Assembly (NCBI RefSeq): GCF_004944975.1
Contig: NZ_SPQG01000013.1
Location: forward strand, 1 to 32,329
Length of the DNA: 32,329 nucleotides
Direction of reading: 5' to 3'
Source of the DNA: Halorhabdus amylolytica
GTDB lineage: Archaea > Halobacteriota > Halobacteria > Halobacteriales > Haloarculaceae
This document shows, piece after piece, positions 16,068 to 24,331 of this stretch. Position 1 is the first letter of the stretch. Every line of letters begins with the position of its first letter. The translations under genes were made by a program, and so were the position numbers. The notes beneath the pieces were generated by a model. It had not been told where the DNA came from. It was given only the letters and a program-made list of their open reading frames with translations, and did no database searches.

Positions 16068-16235
16068 AGCCGTCGGGTCTCACTGGACGGAATTTAACGT
16101 TTTGGAAACGTCGGATCCGTTCCATCACCGCCTGTCGAGTCGGGCTGGGCGTCGCATGAGCTGAACCCCCGTCGGCCGGTCGAGACGATCCAGCCGATCG
16201 GTACGGTTAACTGCCGGCATCCGCTCTCCGCGAGC

Positions 16236-18008
16236 GTGGATCCTTCCCGCATCGAGTCGGCTTTCCCCGCGCCCTCCTACCGTGGTAATCAAGAGGACGC
16301 ACTCCGTCGGATTCGGGCGGCCTACGAAGCCGGCAACGACGTCGTACTCGTTCGCGCGCCGACAGGTAGCGGCAAATCCCTCCTCGCCCGGGCGATCGCC
16401 GGCTGTGCGCGCCAGGGGAGTCAGGCCAGCGCCACCGAGGCGATCGGGGCCTACTACACAACCCCCCAGGTCTCCCAGCTGGACGACGTTGCCGCCGACC
16501 CGCTTCTCGACGACCTCTCGATCATCCGCGGGAAATCGAACTACAAGTGCATCCTCTCCGGCGAGACCGATACGCCCGTCACGCAGGCCCCCTGCGCTCG
16601 CGAGCGGGAGTTCGACTGTCAGGTCAAACACCGCTGTCCGTACTTCTCGGATCGGTCGATCGCCGCCAACCAATCCATCGCCGCGATGACGCTCGCGTAC
16701 TTCATGCAGACGGCCGGCTCTGACGTCTTCGGCAAACGCGACGTGGTCGTGATCGACGAGGCCCACGGTCTGGGCGAGTGGGCCGAGATGTACGCCGCGA
16801 TCGAACTCGCCCCCGAGACTGTCCCGGTCTGGGACGAACGTTCCCCGCCCGAAATCGACAACCTGGATACCGCCGCCGAGTACGCCGCCGGACTGGCCCG
16901 AACCTGCGATCGTCGCCTGACTGACCTGCGATCGCAGGTGGAACTCGAACCTGAGGAGGCGGCCCAACGTGACCGCCTGGAAGAACTCCGCTCGGACCTG
17001 CAGTGGTTCCGTGAAGAATATCAGAACCCCGACAGCCCGACGACATGGGTCGTCGATCAACCCGATGGCGAGGGAACCCGGACCACGATCAAGCCGCTGA
17101 ATCCCGAGCGCTTCCTCGCTCACACCGTCTGGGATCGTGGGAACAAGTTCGCGCTCCTCTCGGCGACGATCCTCAACAAGGAGGCGTTCTGTGCGAACGC
17201 CGGCCTTGACCCCGATCGCGTCGCCCTGGTCGATCTCGATCACACCTTCCCCGTCGAGAACCGCCCGCTGTACGACGTGACGCAGGGAAAGATGACCTAC
17301 GAGGAGCGCGAGAAGACGATTCCGAAGATCGCCGAGACGCTCCTCGCCCTCATGGCACGCCACCCCGAGGAGAAGGGACTGGTGCACTGTCACTCCTACG
17401 CGATCGCCGAGGCCCTCGCCACGGAACTGGAGCAGTGGGGTGTCGGCGAGCGCGTCCGAACCCACGACCGCGAGGACCGCGATGGCCAACTGTCCGCCTG
17501 GAAGCGAAGCGACGATCCGACGGTCTTCCTCTCGGTGAAGATGGAGGAAGCCCTGGACCTCGAAGGTGACCTCTGTCGGTGGCAACTGCTCTGTAAGGCG
17601 CCGTATCCGAACACTCGGGACTCCCGCGTGGCTCGCCGGCTGGAAGACGGCGACTGGGCGTGGTACTACCGGAGCACCCTCCGGACGGTGATCCAGGCCT
17701 GTGGCCGGATCGTCCGCTCGCCCGACGATCACGGGGAGACCTACCTCGCGGACGCGAGCCTCCTCGATCTCTTCGAGCGCGCCCGAGTGGACATGCCCGC
17801 GTGGTTCGCCGATCAGGTCGACCGGATGGAGCGCCCTGACCTGCCGGATCCCGATCCCGGGGCGGCACTGGATGGACTGTCGGAGAACCGATCGCGTCGC
17901 AGTTCGGGGCGGTCCAATGGGGGACACTCTCGACGATCGAACGCACGTCGCTCCCGGCGATCACGGTCTGGCTCGAATCCCGTCGCAGATGTCTGGGACA
18001 CCGAGTGA
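16236..18008 (+). CDS. Fe-S DEAH-box helicase of the XPD/DinG family
   Basis: Predicted ATP-dependent 5'-3' superfamily 2 DNA helicase. 590 residues from a GTG start at 16236. Walker A is APTGSGKS (41-48). Four cysteines C105, C120, C128 and C134 are spaced as in the 4Fe-4S domain of XPD. The DEAH box is at 174-177 (VVVIDEAHGL). Helicase domain 2 contains LLSATI, GLVHCHSY and motif VI, QACGRIVRSPDD. The C-terminus is a Ser/Arg-rich basic tail (RRSSGRSNGGHSRRSNARRS) that may contact nucleic acid. Haloarchaea usually carry several XPD-like paralogues, so this need not be the nucleotide-excision-repair enzyme. The divergent lipoprotein gene starts 168 bases upstream. Confidence 0.92.
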   Translation: MDPSRIESAFPAPSYRGNQEDALRRIRAAYEAGNDVVLVRAPTGSGKSLLARAIAGCARQGSQASATEAIGAYYTTPQVSQLDDVAADPLLDDLSIIRGKSNYKCILSGETDTPVTQAPCAREREFDCQVKHRCPYFSDRSIAANQSIAAMTLAYFMQTAGSDVFGKRDVVVIDEAHGLGEWAEMYAAIELAPETVPVWDERSPPEIDNLDTAAEYAAGLARTCDRRLTDLRSQVELEPEEAAQRDRLEELRSDLQWFREEYQNPDSPTTWVVDQPDGEGTRTTIKPLNPERFLAHTVWDRGNKFALLSATILNKEAFCANAGLDPDRVALVDLDHTFPVENRPLYDVTQGKMTYEEREKTIPKIAETLLALMARHPEEKGLVHCHSYAIAEALATELEQWGVGERVRTHDREDRDGQLSAWKRSDDPTVFLSVKMEEALDLEGDLCRWQLLCKAPYPNTRDSRVARRLEDGDWAWYYRSTLRTVIQACGRIVRSPDDHGETYLADASLLDLFERARVDMPAWFADQVDRMERPDLPDPDPGAALDGLSENRSRRSSGRSNGGHSRRSNARRSRRSRSGSNPVADVWDTE

Positions 18009-18033
18009 GCGTCGTCGAACCCGTGACCACACC

Positions 18034-18041
18034 CTTTTTAT
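18034..18041 (+). promoter_or_regulatory. TATA box of the purine nucleoside phosphorylase gene
   Basis: CTTTTTAT lies 24-31 bases before the ATG at 18065, and a second AT-rich patch, GTATAAAAGG, follows. This supports 18065 as the start rather than the GTG at 18005. Confidence 0.55.
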
Positions 18042-18064
18042 GTAGAACCGGTATAAAAGGAAGT

Positions 18065-18892
18065 ATGACGGAACCGGTCGATTACCTCGAGGAACAGCTC
18101 CAGACGAAGGGTCTTTCGACTCCCGAGACCGCGATGGTGCTCGGCTCCGGGCTGGGTGGGATGACCGACGAGATGGAGATCGATCTGTCGGTCTCCTACG
18201 AAGACGTGCCAGGGCTTTCGGCCTCGACCGTCGAAGGCCACGCAGGCCGGTTCGTCCTCGGAACGGTCGGCGACGTGACGGTCTTGGGGATGGACGGCCG
18301 CGTCCACTACTACGAGAGCGGCGACATGGCACCGATCGTGGCCCCGATCCGGACGCTCGGCGAGCTCGGGTGTCAGCGGCTCCTCATCACGAACGCCGCC
18401 GGTGGCGTCAACGCCGACTTCGACCCCGGCGACGTGATGCTCATCGAAGATCACCTGAATATGATGGGGACCAATCCCCTCCTCGGCCGGGCGGGGCTGG
18501 GCGACGGGCCGATGTTCCCCGATATGACCAACGCCTACAGCCCGGACCTGCTCGCCGAGGCACGCGACCTGGCCGGCGATTCCGACCTCACCATCCACGA
18601 TGGCGGGGTCTACGCGGGCATGATGGGGCCGAGCTACGAGACACCCGCCGAGATCGAGATGCTCGATACCCTCGGTGCGGACGCCGTCGGGATGTCGACC
18701 GTCCCCGAGACAATCGTCGCTAACCAGCTAGGGATGGACGTCGTCGGGATGTCGACGATCACGAACTACGCCGCCGGCGTGGTCGGCGACCCGCTCTCCC
18801 ACGAGGAGGTCGTCGAAACGATCGAGACGATCGAGGACGACCTTCGGGCGTACGTTTCGACGCTGTTGCAGCGGTTCCCGGAGCTGGAGTGA
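18065..18892 (+). CDS. Purine nucleoside phosphorylase (trimeric PNP/MTAP family)
   Basis: Splits purine nucleosides with phosphate into base and ribose-1-phosphate for salvage. 275 residues. Motifs are GSGLGG (27-32), EGHAG (57-61), GRVHYYESGD (78-87), TNAAGGVN (109-116), GPSYETPAEIEML with E196, VGMSTVPE (208-215) and TNYAAG with N234. E196 and N234 correspond to the base-binding Glu and Asn of 6-oxopurine-specific PNP, whereas MTA phosphorylases have Asp at the latter position. I therefore favour inosine/guanosine phosphorylase over methylthioadenosine phosphorylase. The gene starts 57 bases after the helicase but has its own TATA box. Confidence 0.92.
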   Translation: MTEPVDYLEEQLQTKGLSTPETAMVLGSGLGGMTDEMEIDLSVSYEDVPGLSASTVEGHAGRFVLGTVGDVTVLGMDGRVHYYESGDMAPIVAPIRTLGELGCQRLLITNAAGGVNADFDPGDVMLIEDHLNMMGTNPLLGRAGLGDGPMFPDMTNAYSPDLLAEARDLAGDSDLTIHDGGVYAGMMGPSYETPAEIEMLDTLGADAVGMSTVPETIVANQLGMDVVGMSTITNYAAGVVGDPLSHEEVVETIETIEDDLRAYVSTLLQRFPELE

Positions 18893-18906
18893 GGGCCGGG
18901 GCATCG

Positions 18907-19590
18907 TCACCGCGCCGGATCGACCACGTTGACGCGTTCCATCCCTGCCCTGACGAGTTTCGCTTCCGCCTTCTGGAGGTGTTCGCTCGCGGTGTTGGGT
19001 GCACAGCCGAGTTCCACCGCGATCCGCTCGTGTGTCGCCTCCCGGGGCTGTTCGTAGTACCCGAGTTCCAGCGCGACCGCGGCTGCCTCCCGCTGGCGCT
19101 CGCTCAGCACGCTGGCGGGGTTCGTCAGCTCCGAGGGAAATTGCCCGATCTCGTCGATCCGGCAATCGACTTCCGGGGGAAGGGCTTCGAGGGCCTCTTG
19201 CAGTGCCGCCGAATCGCCGACGACGTGACAGTGCATCAGGCCATCGCGCCAGACGATCGGTCGGCGAACGATCAATTCGGCCCGCGCGATCGCCTCGGTG
19301 ACCTGTTCGATTACCGGCTCCAGTCGCTCGCGTAACGTCAAGAAGACGTACGAAATCTCCCCCTGTGTCTCGACGACCCGAAGTGAATCGACGCCGTCTG
19401 TGGCTCTGGCCCCCTCGACGAACGCCTCGGTGTCACTCTCGATCGCGTAAAGGAACGTCGCGACCTCGGGTGCCGCTCGACTCCAGTCTATCACGCGGGG
19501 CTCCTCGATGTCGGGTGACTCGATTATTCTGGCCACCAGTTCCGGCACGGACGTGACATCGAACTCCAGTGTGACACGCGTGTGTTTCAT
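18907..19590 (-). CDS. HTH-10 (Bat-type) transcriptional regulator
   Basis: 227 residues from the ATG at 19590 (MKHTRVTLEFDVTSVPELVA). The C-terminus carries the bacterio-opsin-activator helix-turn-helix: LSERQREAAAVALELGYYEQ followed by ATHERIAVELGCAPNTASEHL (about 167-210). The N-terminal two thirds are an alpha/beta sensor-like region as in other haloarchaeal HTH-10 proteins, with no PAS or GAF motif that I can name. Its target and signal are unknown. It converges with the phosphorylase gene (14-base gap), and a decayed exporter gene lies upstream on the other strand. Confidence 0.88.
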   Translation of the reverse strand: MKHTRVTLEFDVTSVPELVARIIESPDIEEPRVIDWSRAAPEVATFLYAIESDTEAFVEGARATDGVDSLRVVETQGEISYVFLTLRERLEPVIEQVTEAIARAELIVRRPIVWRDGLMHCHVVGDSAALQEALEALPPEVDCRIDEIGQFPSELTNPASVLSERQREAAAVALELGYYEQPREATHERIAVELGCAPNTASEHLQKAEAKLVRAGMERVNVVDPAR

Positions 19591-19762
19591 GACAAAGCGC
19601 GGATGCGAGCTGTTGTTAAATCCCCCGACTATACCCCGCAGAATCCACACCCAGCTCTGGAACCCTCCTCGACTCGATGTATCGGCAGTCACAGACACTC
19701 GTGGGGTATCGCCGAAACCGTTCGACCGCCCACCGTACCCGATCCGCGGGAGGTGAGCGAGC

Positions 19763-19935
19763 ATGGGGCTCCTACAACGGTTGGCCGACCTCGTCACCCG
19801 ACGGCGGTTCGTCATCACTGTGTGTCTCGTCGCTGCCCTGATCGTCGGTGCGGGGCCGGGGGGTCGAGGAGTCCAGCGGGACCTAGGCCTTCGAGACCGA
19901 CGCCGTCGCGCAAGCCGGCCGCCGAACCGGACGCT
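19763..19935 (+). pseudogene. Remnant of an RND/MMPL-type exporter N-terminus
   Basis: The ATG at 19763 begins MGLLQRLADLVTRRRFVITV and a hydrophobic helix, the typical start of haloarchaeal RND/MMPL exporters. At a G-run near 19855-19862 the frame breaks. The other frame then reads VEESSGT, a stop, and AFETDAVAQ, which fits the VEQSSxxDxFxTD segment that normally follows. The remaining ~700 or more residues are absent. I infer a frameshifted, truncated remnant. The family assignment rests on only about 40 residues. Confidence 0.45.
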
Positions 19936-19964
19936 CCGGGCGTGAATCGCCGGGTGGTCTTCGA

Positions 19965-20051
19965 TCAGAACAGGCTCGAAGCCGCGTAGGCGAACGACGA
20001 TCCGACCATCAGGACGACGAGGATGATAGCGAGGATCTGCTGTCGGTCCAT
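19965..20051 (-). CDS. Possible 28-residue membrane microprotein
   Basis: Reading on the minus strand from the ATG at 20051 gives MDRQQILAIILVVLMVGSSF followed by AYAASSLF and a stop. This is one continuous hydrophobic helix with a short polar head. It lies downstream of taw2 in the same direction, 77 bases after its stop, so it could be the last gene of the nmd3-taw2 unit. Short helices of this type recur in haloarchaea, but chance cannot be excluded at this length. Confidence 0.45.
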   Translation of the reverse strand: MDRQQILAIILVVLMVGSSFAYAASSLF

Positions 20052-20127
20052 ATCGGCGTTTGCGGGCCGGAACGAATAGGTGTTGCCCTCCGGACTCGTC
20101 GGCCCTTCCTAGGTCGTCGACAGCCGA

Positions 20128-21216
20128 TCAGTCGACACGTGCATCCACGACGGCGTGTTCGACGCCCTCGCTATAGGTCTTGACGCGGCGAGTCTCGAGC
20201 ACGTCGATCGACCGTCCGCGATCGGCAGCCGCCGCTTCGAGACGGTCGATCGGTCGCTCGAAGACCAGATCCGCCGGCGTCGCCTCGTGGAGATGAACGA
20301 TGCCCCCCTCTTCGAGCGCCTCCAGTGCGCTATCGAGGTACTCGTAAGCGTCGTAATAGCCCATGACGACGCGATCGGCACTGACACCCGCGACCACGTC
20401 TCGACAGTCGGCCCGGTAGGGCTGGACGCGATCTGTGACGTCGTTGAGCCGGGCGTTCTCCAGGAGGTACTGGAACGCCGTGGGATTGCGCTCGACTGCC
20501 GTCACGCTCGCACCGGCACGGGCCATCGGCAGCGTGAAATAGCCGATCCCGGCGAACATATCGAGGACGGCCTCGTCTTTCGCCACGACTTCACCCATCT
20601 TGGAACGCTCATCCTTGTTCCCGGGCGAGAACATGACTTCGGCGAGATCCAGCGCGTAGCGCGTCCCGTGCTCGGTGTGGATCGTTTCGGTGTCACCCTC
20701 GCCAGCGAGAACGGACACGTCTGGCTTGCGATGTTCACCGGCGATGCCGTGGCGCTGGAGAACGGTATCCGCCTCGCCGTGGAGGTCCAACAGCGCCTCG
20801 CCGACCTCCGAGGGACGCGGTGGGTCACCGATCTCGACGAGGACAACGCTCCCGATAACGGCCCACGAGGACGGTGCGCGATCGATCTCGTCGACACCCC
20901 AGCCGCGCTCGCGCAAGTGGTCGGCAAGTGTCCGCAGTCGGGGCTCGCCGACCTGCCGGACGACCTCGCGGAACTCGACCGTCTCGGGAACGGCCGTCAC
21001 AGGGATCGAGACGTACCCTTCGCCGTAGGACCGGACGCTCCGATCTGGATCGTAGACACCCGCGTCTTCCAGAGTATCGATGGCGCGCTGGGCCCGTGGT
21101 TTCTCGACCACGACGGCGAGATCCTCGTCACTCTCCGCGACAACCTCCTCGATCGCTTCGTCCGGTTCGATCGCGGTCCGATCCTCCTGGGCGGGGAGTC
21201 CATCGTCCTCACTCAT
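20128..21216 (-). CDS. taw2: tRNA wybutosine-pathway transferase Taw2 (Trm5/Tyw2 family)
   Basis: Probably transfers the aminocarboxypropyl group of SAM onto the wyosine base at position 37 of tRNA-Phe. 362 residues from the ATG at 21216; a GTG at 21222 adds two residues. The family segment RYALDLAEVMFSPGNKDERS precedes the SAM motif LDMFAGIGYFTLPMA (about 218-232). True Trm5 methyltransferases carry an NLP motif after the third strand. Here the corresponding segment is DRVVMGYYDAYEYLDSAL, then GGIVHLHE and TRRVKTYSEGVEHAVVDARV, which matches archaeal Taw2 (PH0793-like) as I remember it. The start overlaps the end of nmd3 by 8 bases. Confidence 0.85.
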   Translation of the reverse strand: MSEDDGLPAQEDRTAIEPDEAIEEVVAESDEDLAVVVEKPRAQRAIDTLEDAGVYDPDRSVRSYGEGYVSIPVTAVPETVEFREVVRQVGEPRLRTLADHLRERGWGVDEIDRAPSSWAVIGSVVLVEIGDPPRPSEVGEALLDLHGEADTVLQRHGIAGEHRKPDVSVLAGEGDTETIHTEHGTRYALDLAEVMFSPGNKDERSKMGEVVAKDEAVLDMFAGIGYFTLPMARAGASVTAVERNPTAFQYLLENARLNDVTDRVQPYRADCRDVVAGVSADRVVMGYYDAYEYLDSALEALEEGGIVHLHEATPADLVFERPIDRLEAAAADRGRSIDVLETRRVKTYSEGVEHAVVDARVD

Positions 21217-22342
21217 CGTCACCCTCGTCGCCCCCGCTGGGCAACACGTGCAGGCCAGCCCGCGATTTCAGTACCGGGACTGAATCGACGTCGGCGTCCA
21301 GATAGTTCGGCCGCGGGATCGACTTCGTCTCGTAGGTCTCGGGGTCGAGCACCTGGATAGCGTGCTCGTCCTCGATCGCCACGAGTGTCGTCTCGACGCC
21401 ATCCTCGCGGTCGCCCAGCCGTCTGGCGTCCGGTGCGTCACCGTCCTCGAAACTCGCCTCGTATGCCGCGCCGGTCGTCAGTCGCGTGCCCTTGAGATTT
21501 CCCTGCACGCTTCGGACCAGCACTGGTCCCTCGCCGTCATCGGGATCGATGACCTCTCCCGGGGAGAAGGGCGGCAAGCGGACCGCGTAGGTCACGCGAT
21601 AGACCTCCTCGCCGTCCTCGTCCTCGGTGATGAGTCGCTCGGAGTCCGAGAAGGAACCGCCGAACTCCGAAACCAGCCGCTGGGCGATCTTCTGACCGAT
21701 CTTCGTCGTCGAGACCTTGATATTCAGCCCGCCATCGACCGAACCGACATCTGTCACGAACGCTTCGCGGTCGCCCGTCGCCTCCATCTCGGCGACGATC
21801 TCGCGGGCGATCGCTTCGGCGCGTTCCTCCTCCTCGTCGGTGGGCATCCGATCGACCGCTCGAACCTGCACCACGCTGGCAAAGGAACCACCGGCGATCC
21901 GGCCACACCGCTGGCAGGTTTCCCTGGCGATCTTCACGGGGACGACGACTTCCTCGGTAACGGCCGTCTCACGGACGACACCTGTGAACGTCGCGTGCAT
22001 CCGGATCGTGTTCCGATCGACCTGTTCGGGCGCGACCTGCCAGGAGACGTCCGTGGCCTCGACGTGAACCCCCAGCGCCTCGCTGGTCACGTCGACGGCG
22101 ACGTCGGTGTAGTCTTCCGCGCCCACGTCGACCCAACGGTTGCCCCGGTGGACGGCACCACACTGCGAACAGACCCGCACCTCGATCCGATCGGGCGCAT
22201 CCACGAGATCGAACTCCTCGAAGTAACAGGCGTCACAGAGCACGCTGTCCGGATCACGAGCCTCCGGATGATCCGGGCGTTCCCCCGGATCGCTCTCGAT
22301 GGGATCGCCACAACGCGGACAGAACGCACCCGATCGCGTCAT
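21209..22342 (-). CDS. nmd3: NMD3 family ribosome-biogenesis protein
   Basis: Archaeal homologue of the eukaryotic 60S export adaptor NMD3. As archaea have no nucleus, a role in large-subunit maturation or surveillance is inferred. 377 residues. The N-terminal zinc-binding part contains the Cys pairs C8/C11, C36/C39, C58/C61 and C143/C146 (FCPRCGD, LCDACY, VCSQCGAVH, TCQRCGRIAGG). The central segment GLNIKVSTTKIGQKIAQRLV is a family hallmark. The C-terminal part has NLKGTRLTTG and YLDADVDSVPVLKSR. taw2 follows with overlapping frames, so the two are co-translated. The divergent dUTPase-like gene starts 130 bases upstream. Confidence 0.93.
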   Translation of the reverse strand: MTRSGAFCPRCGDPIESDPGERPDHPEARDPDSVLCDACYFEEFDLVDAPDRIEVRVCSQCGAVHRGNRWVDVGAEDYTDVAVDVTSEALGVHVEATDVSWQVAPEQVDRNTIRMHATFTGVVRETAVTEEVVVPVKIARETCQRCGRIAGGSFASVVQVRAVDRMPTDEEEERAEAIAREIVAEMEATGDREAFVTDVGSVDGGLNIKVSTTKIGQKIAQRLVSEFGGSFSDSERLITEDEDGEEVYRVTYAVRLPPFSPGEVIDPDDGEGPVLVRSVQGNLKGTRLTTGAAYEASFEDGDAPDARRLGDREDGVETTLVAIEDEHAIQVLDPETYETKSIPRPNYLDADVDSVPVLKSRAGLHVLPSGGDEGDDE

Positions 22343-22472
22343 TGGGTTCCTGTACGGGGCAAGTCTGTAAAAGCGGCGCGGGTTTCGACTGGGTCAGGTC
22401 CGTGACCGGCTCTCACTGGTTCCCGACGCCCAGGGAGCAATGATTTTGTCGTCGAGGCGTCTGTTCGGACAC

Positions 22473-22886
22473 ATGAGCGACCTGCTCGATTCGATCGAAG
22501 GGATCGTCCACGAACCGACGCAGGTGCGCGACGACGGGGGTGTCGACCTCACCGTGACGGAGATCTACACCATCCAAGCCCCGGGACGCGTCGATTTCGG
22601 CGGTGGCGAACTCGAACCGGCAGCGGGAGACCCCTATCCTCGCGTGTGGCGTAACGAAGACGATGACTACCAGTGGTGGCACCTCGAGCCGGGAACGTAC
22701 CTGATCGAGTACAACGAATCGCTATCGGGCCCGGCTCTGCTTCAACCGCGGACAGCGATCGTCGAACGTGGGGCGACCCATCCGACGCTCCGGGTCGCGG
22801 AACTGCCTCACGTATCCCTCACGGTCGGCGAGTCAGGGCTGCGCCTGAAGGAGAATGCACGCGTCTCGACGCTGTTTCCACGGTAG
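22473..22886 (+). CDS. dUTPase / dCTP-deaminase-like protein
   Basis: 137 residues from the ATG at 22473 (MSDLLDSIEGIVHEPTQVRD). The fold signatures of the trimeric dUTPase/dCTP deaminase superfamily are visible: GGVDLTVTEIYTI (22-34), LEPGTYLIEYNESLSGPALL, then PRTAIVERGATHPTLRVAEL. Members lower dUTP or make dUMP from dCTP, supplying thymidylate synthase and keeping uracil out of DNA. I cannot assign dUTPase rather than deaminase with certainty. The C-terminus is short and lacks a clear P-loop-like motif 5 of classical dUTPases. It fits functionally with thyA, folA and tmk in the window. Confidence 0.82.
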   Translation: MSDLLDSIEGIVHEPTQVRDDGGVDLTVTEIYTIQAPGRVDFGGGELEPAAGDPYPRVWRNEDDDYQWWHLEPGTYLIEYNESLSGPALLQPRTAIVERGATHPTLRVAELPHVSLTVGESGLRLKENARVSTLFPR

Positions 22887-22964
22887 AGAGACATCTCACT
22901 CCTCGACCACAGTAGGTAGTTAGGCGCGGTCGCAATGTGGTCGACCGACAGCCCCGTGGTTCGA

Positions 22965-24194
22965 CTACGTCAGCCGATCCATCGCGAACCGGGCGAGGAT
23001 CGGGAGGTCGCCGACGTGCAGTAGCTTCGCGATGGCCCGCCAGCTTCCCTTGTTCGCCCGAGCGAGCGTCTCGTCGTCGAGACTGTTCAGGTCGGCGAGC
23101 AGTCGATCGTATCGCCCGTTCGGAGCGAGATAGAGCATGTCGGTCATCCGCAGCCGCGAATCCATCCGCGGGGCGACCTCGCGGTGCCAGAGTTTCTCGT
23201 AGAATTCCATCGCCTCGGCGGAAGTATCGGGCTCGTCGGGCGTCAGCGACTGATCGGCCGTGACCGCAGCGGCACGACCGGATTTCATCCCGTTGTGGAC
23301 GCCCTCGCCCCAGAGCGGGTCGATCGACGGCACCGTGTCGCCGATCGCCATGAAGCTGTCTGTACTCATCCCACCCGGCGGCTGGATATGCGCCGAACCG
23401 CGATGTTGGCGACCCTCGATCTTCGTCGCGTTCTCGAAGCGTGGATCAGTGTCGATCCAGTGTTCGAGGTAGCCGTCGATGGTACGATCGGCCGTGGCGT
23501 AGCGCTGGTAGCTCCCGTTGTTGATGTAACAGAGGCCGACCTTCGCGGTGTCGCCGCCGGTGTGGAAGATCCAGGCGTATCCGCCAGGAGCGTACTCGTG
23601 GTCCAGCCGGAGCATCATGGCGTCGTGGAGATCGGCGTACCCCGAAGCATCGAGGTCGACGCCCTCCATCTCGAACTCGACGCCGATGGCGTGGCGGTCA
23701 CGTTTGAGATCCGAAATCCCCAATTCCGATGCTATCGGTGCAGCCGGACCTGTCGCATCGATTATGATATCGGCATACAGTTCCGTCGATCCGTTGTACC
23801 GGATACCGTCAACGTCTCCGCCATCCATGACCGGTCCCGAAACGCGTGCGTCGAAGCGGTACTCGGCACCCTGCTTCCGTCCGTCCTCGACCAGGAACTC
23901 CTTGAACGCGCCGAAGTCCAGGACGGCGCCGGTCTGTTCCTTGCGGAGGAACTCGTTCGGCGACTCGATGACGACGCTGTCGGTGAACTGCATCACCACG
24001 TCGTCCGGAATACCAAACGAGGACAGCATCGACGGAAAGGTCCCGCCGGTGGACTTGTTGCTCGCACGCGGGAACTCGGCTTCGGCTTCCGTCTCGAGGA
24101 CCACCACGTCGTAACCCCGCCGCGCGAGATCGCGGCCAGCCTGCGCGCCGGCAGGCCCGGCACCCGCGATCGCCACGTCGTAACGCTCGGTCAT
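22965..24194 (-). CDS. Geranylgeranyl-reductase-family FAD flavoprotein
   Basis: 409 residues from the ATG at 24194 (MTERYDVAIAGAGPAGAQAG). The N-terminal Rossmann motif GAGPAGAQAGRDLARRGYDVV binds FAD. KSTGGTFPSMLSSFG and the late FAD motif AIGDTVPSIDPLWGEGVHNG match the geranylgeranyl reductase family. Members reduce isoprenoid double bonds, for example in archaeal ether lipids or in menaquinone and carotenoid side chains. The exact substrate is not deducible. The C-terminal 100 residues are helical. A perfect 20-bp palindrome lies 42 bases upstream of the start, in the region shared with the divergent htpX. Confidence 0.88.
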   Translation of the reverse strand: MTERYDVAIAGAGPAGAQAGRDLARRGYDVVVLETEAEAEFPRASNKSTGGTFPSMLSSFGIPDDVVMQFTDSVVIESPNEFLRKEQTGAVLDFGAFKEFLVEDGRKQGAEYRFDARVSGPVMDGGDVDGIRYNGSTELYADIIIDATGPAAPIASELGISDLKRDRHAIGVEFEMEGVDLDASGYADLHDAMMLRLDHEYAPGGYAWIFHTGGDTAKVGLCYINNGSYQRYATADRTIDGYLEHWIDTDPRFENATKIEGRQHRGSAHIQPPGGMSTDSFMAIGDTVPSIDPLWGEGVHNGMKSGRAAAVTADQSLTPDEPDTSAEAMEFYEKLWHREVAPRMDSRLRMTDMLYLAPNGRYDRLLADLNSLDDETLARANKGSWRAIAKLLHVGDLPILARFAMDRLT

Positions 24195-24235
24195 ATACGT
24201 CAATCCGGCGTCGCCCTAAAGAGTGTTCTCACCTG

Positions 24236-24255
24236 GACCCCCAATATTGGGGGTC
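24236..24255. promoter_or_regulatory. Perfect 20-bp palindrome between reductase and htpX genes
   Basis: GACCCCCAATATTGGGGGTC is its own reverse complement without a single mismatch. It sits 42 bases upstream of the reductase ATG, just beyond a CTTTAG TATA-like box (24216-24221, minus strand), and 77 bases before the htpX ATG. That position fits an operator for a dimeric regulator acting on one or both genes. Confidence 0.6.
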
Positions 24256-24331
24256 AATCTGGTCTCTCGATCGACAGGACGTCGCGTTCGCCCGGAGAGA
24301 TTTTCTTCGCTGACACCCTACAGCCTCGCGT

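Noticed and set aside
16125-17927. 600-residue open frame on the minus strand opposite the helicase
   Set aside because: It is a shadow of high-GC coding DNA. The plus strand has complete helicase motifs in order, and the minus translation has no family features.
20155-21360. 401-codon plus-strand frame across taw2
   Set aside because: Antisense shadow; the minus strand carries the SAM motif and other family segments.
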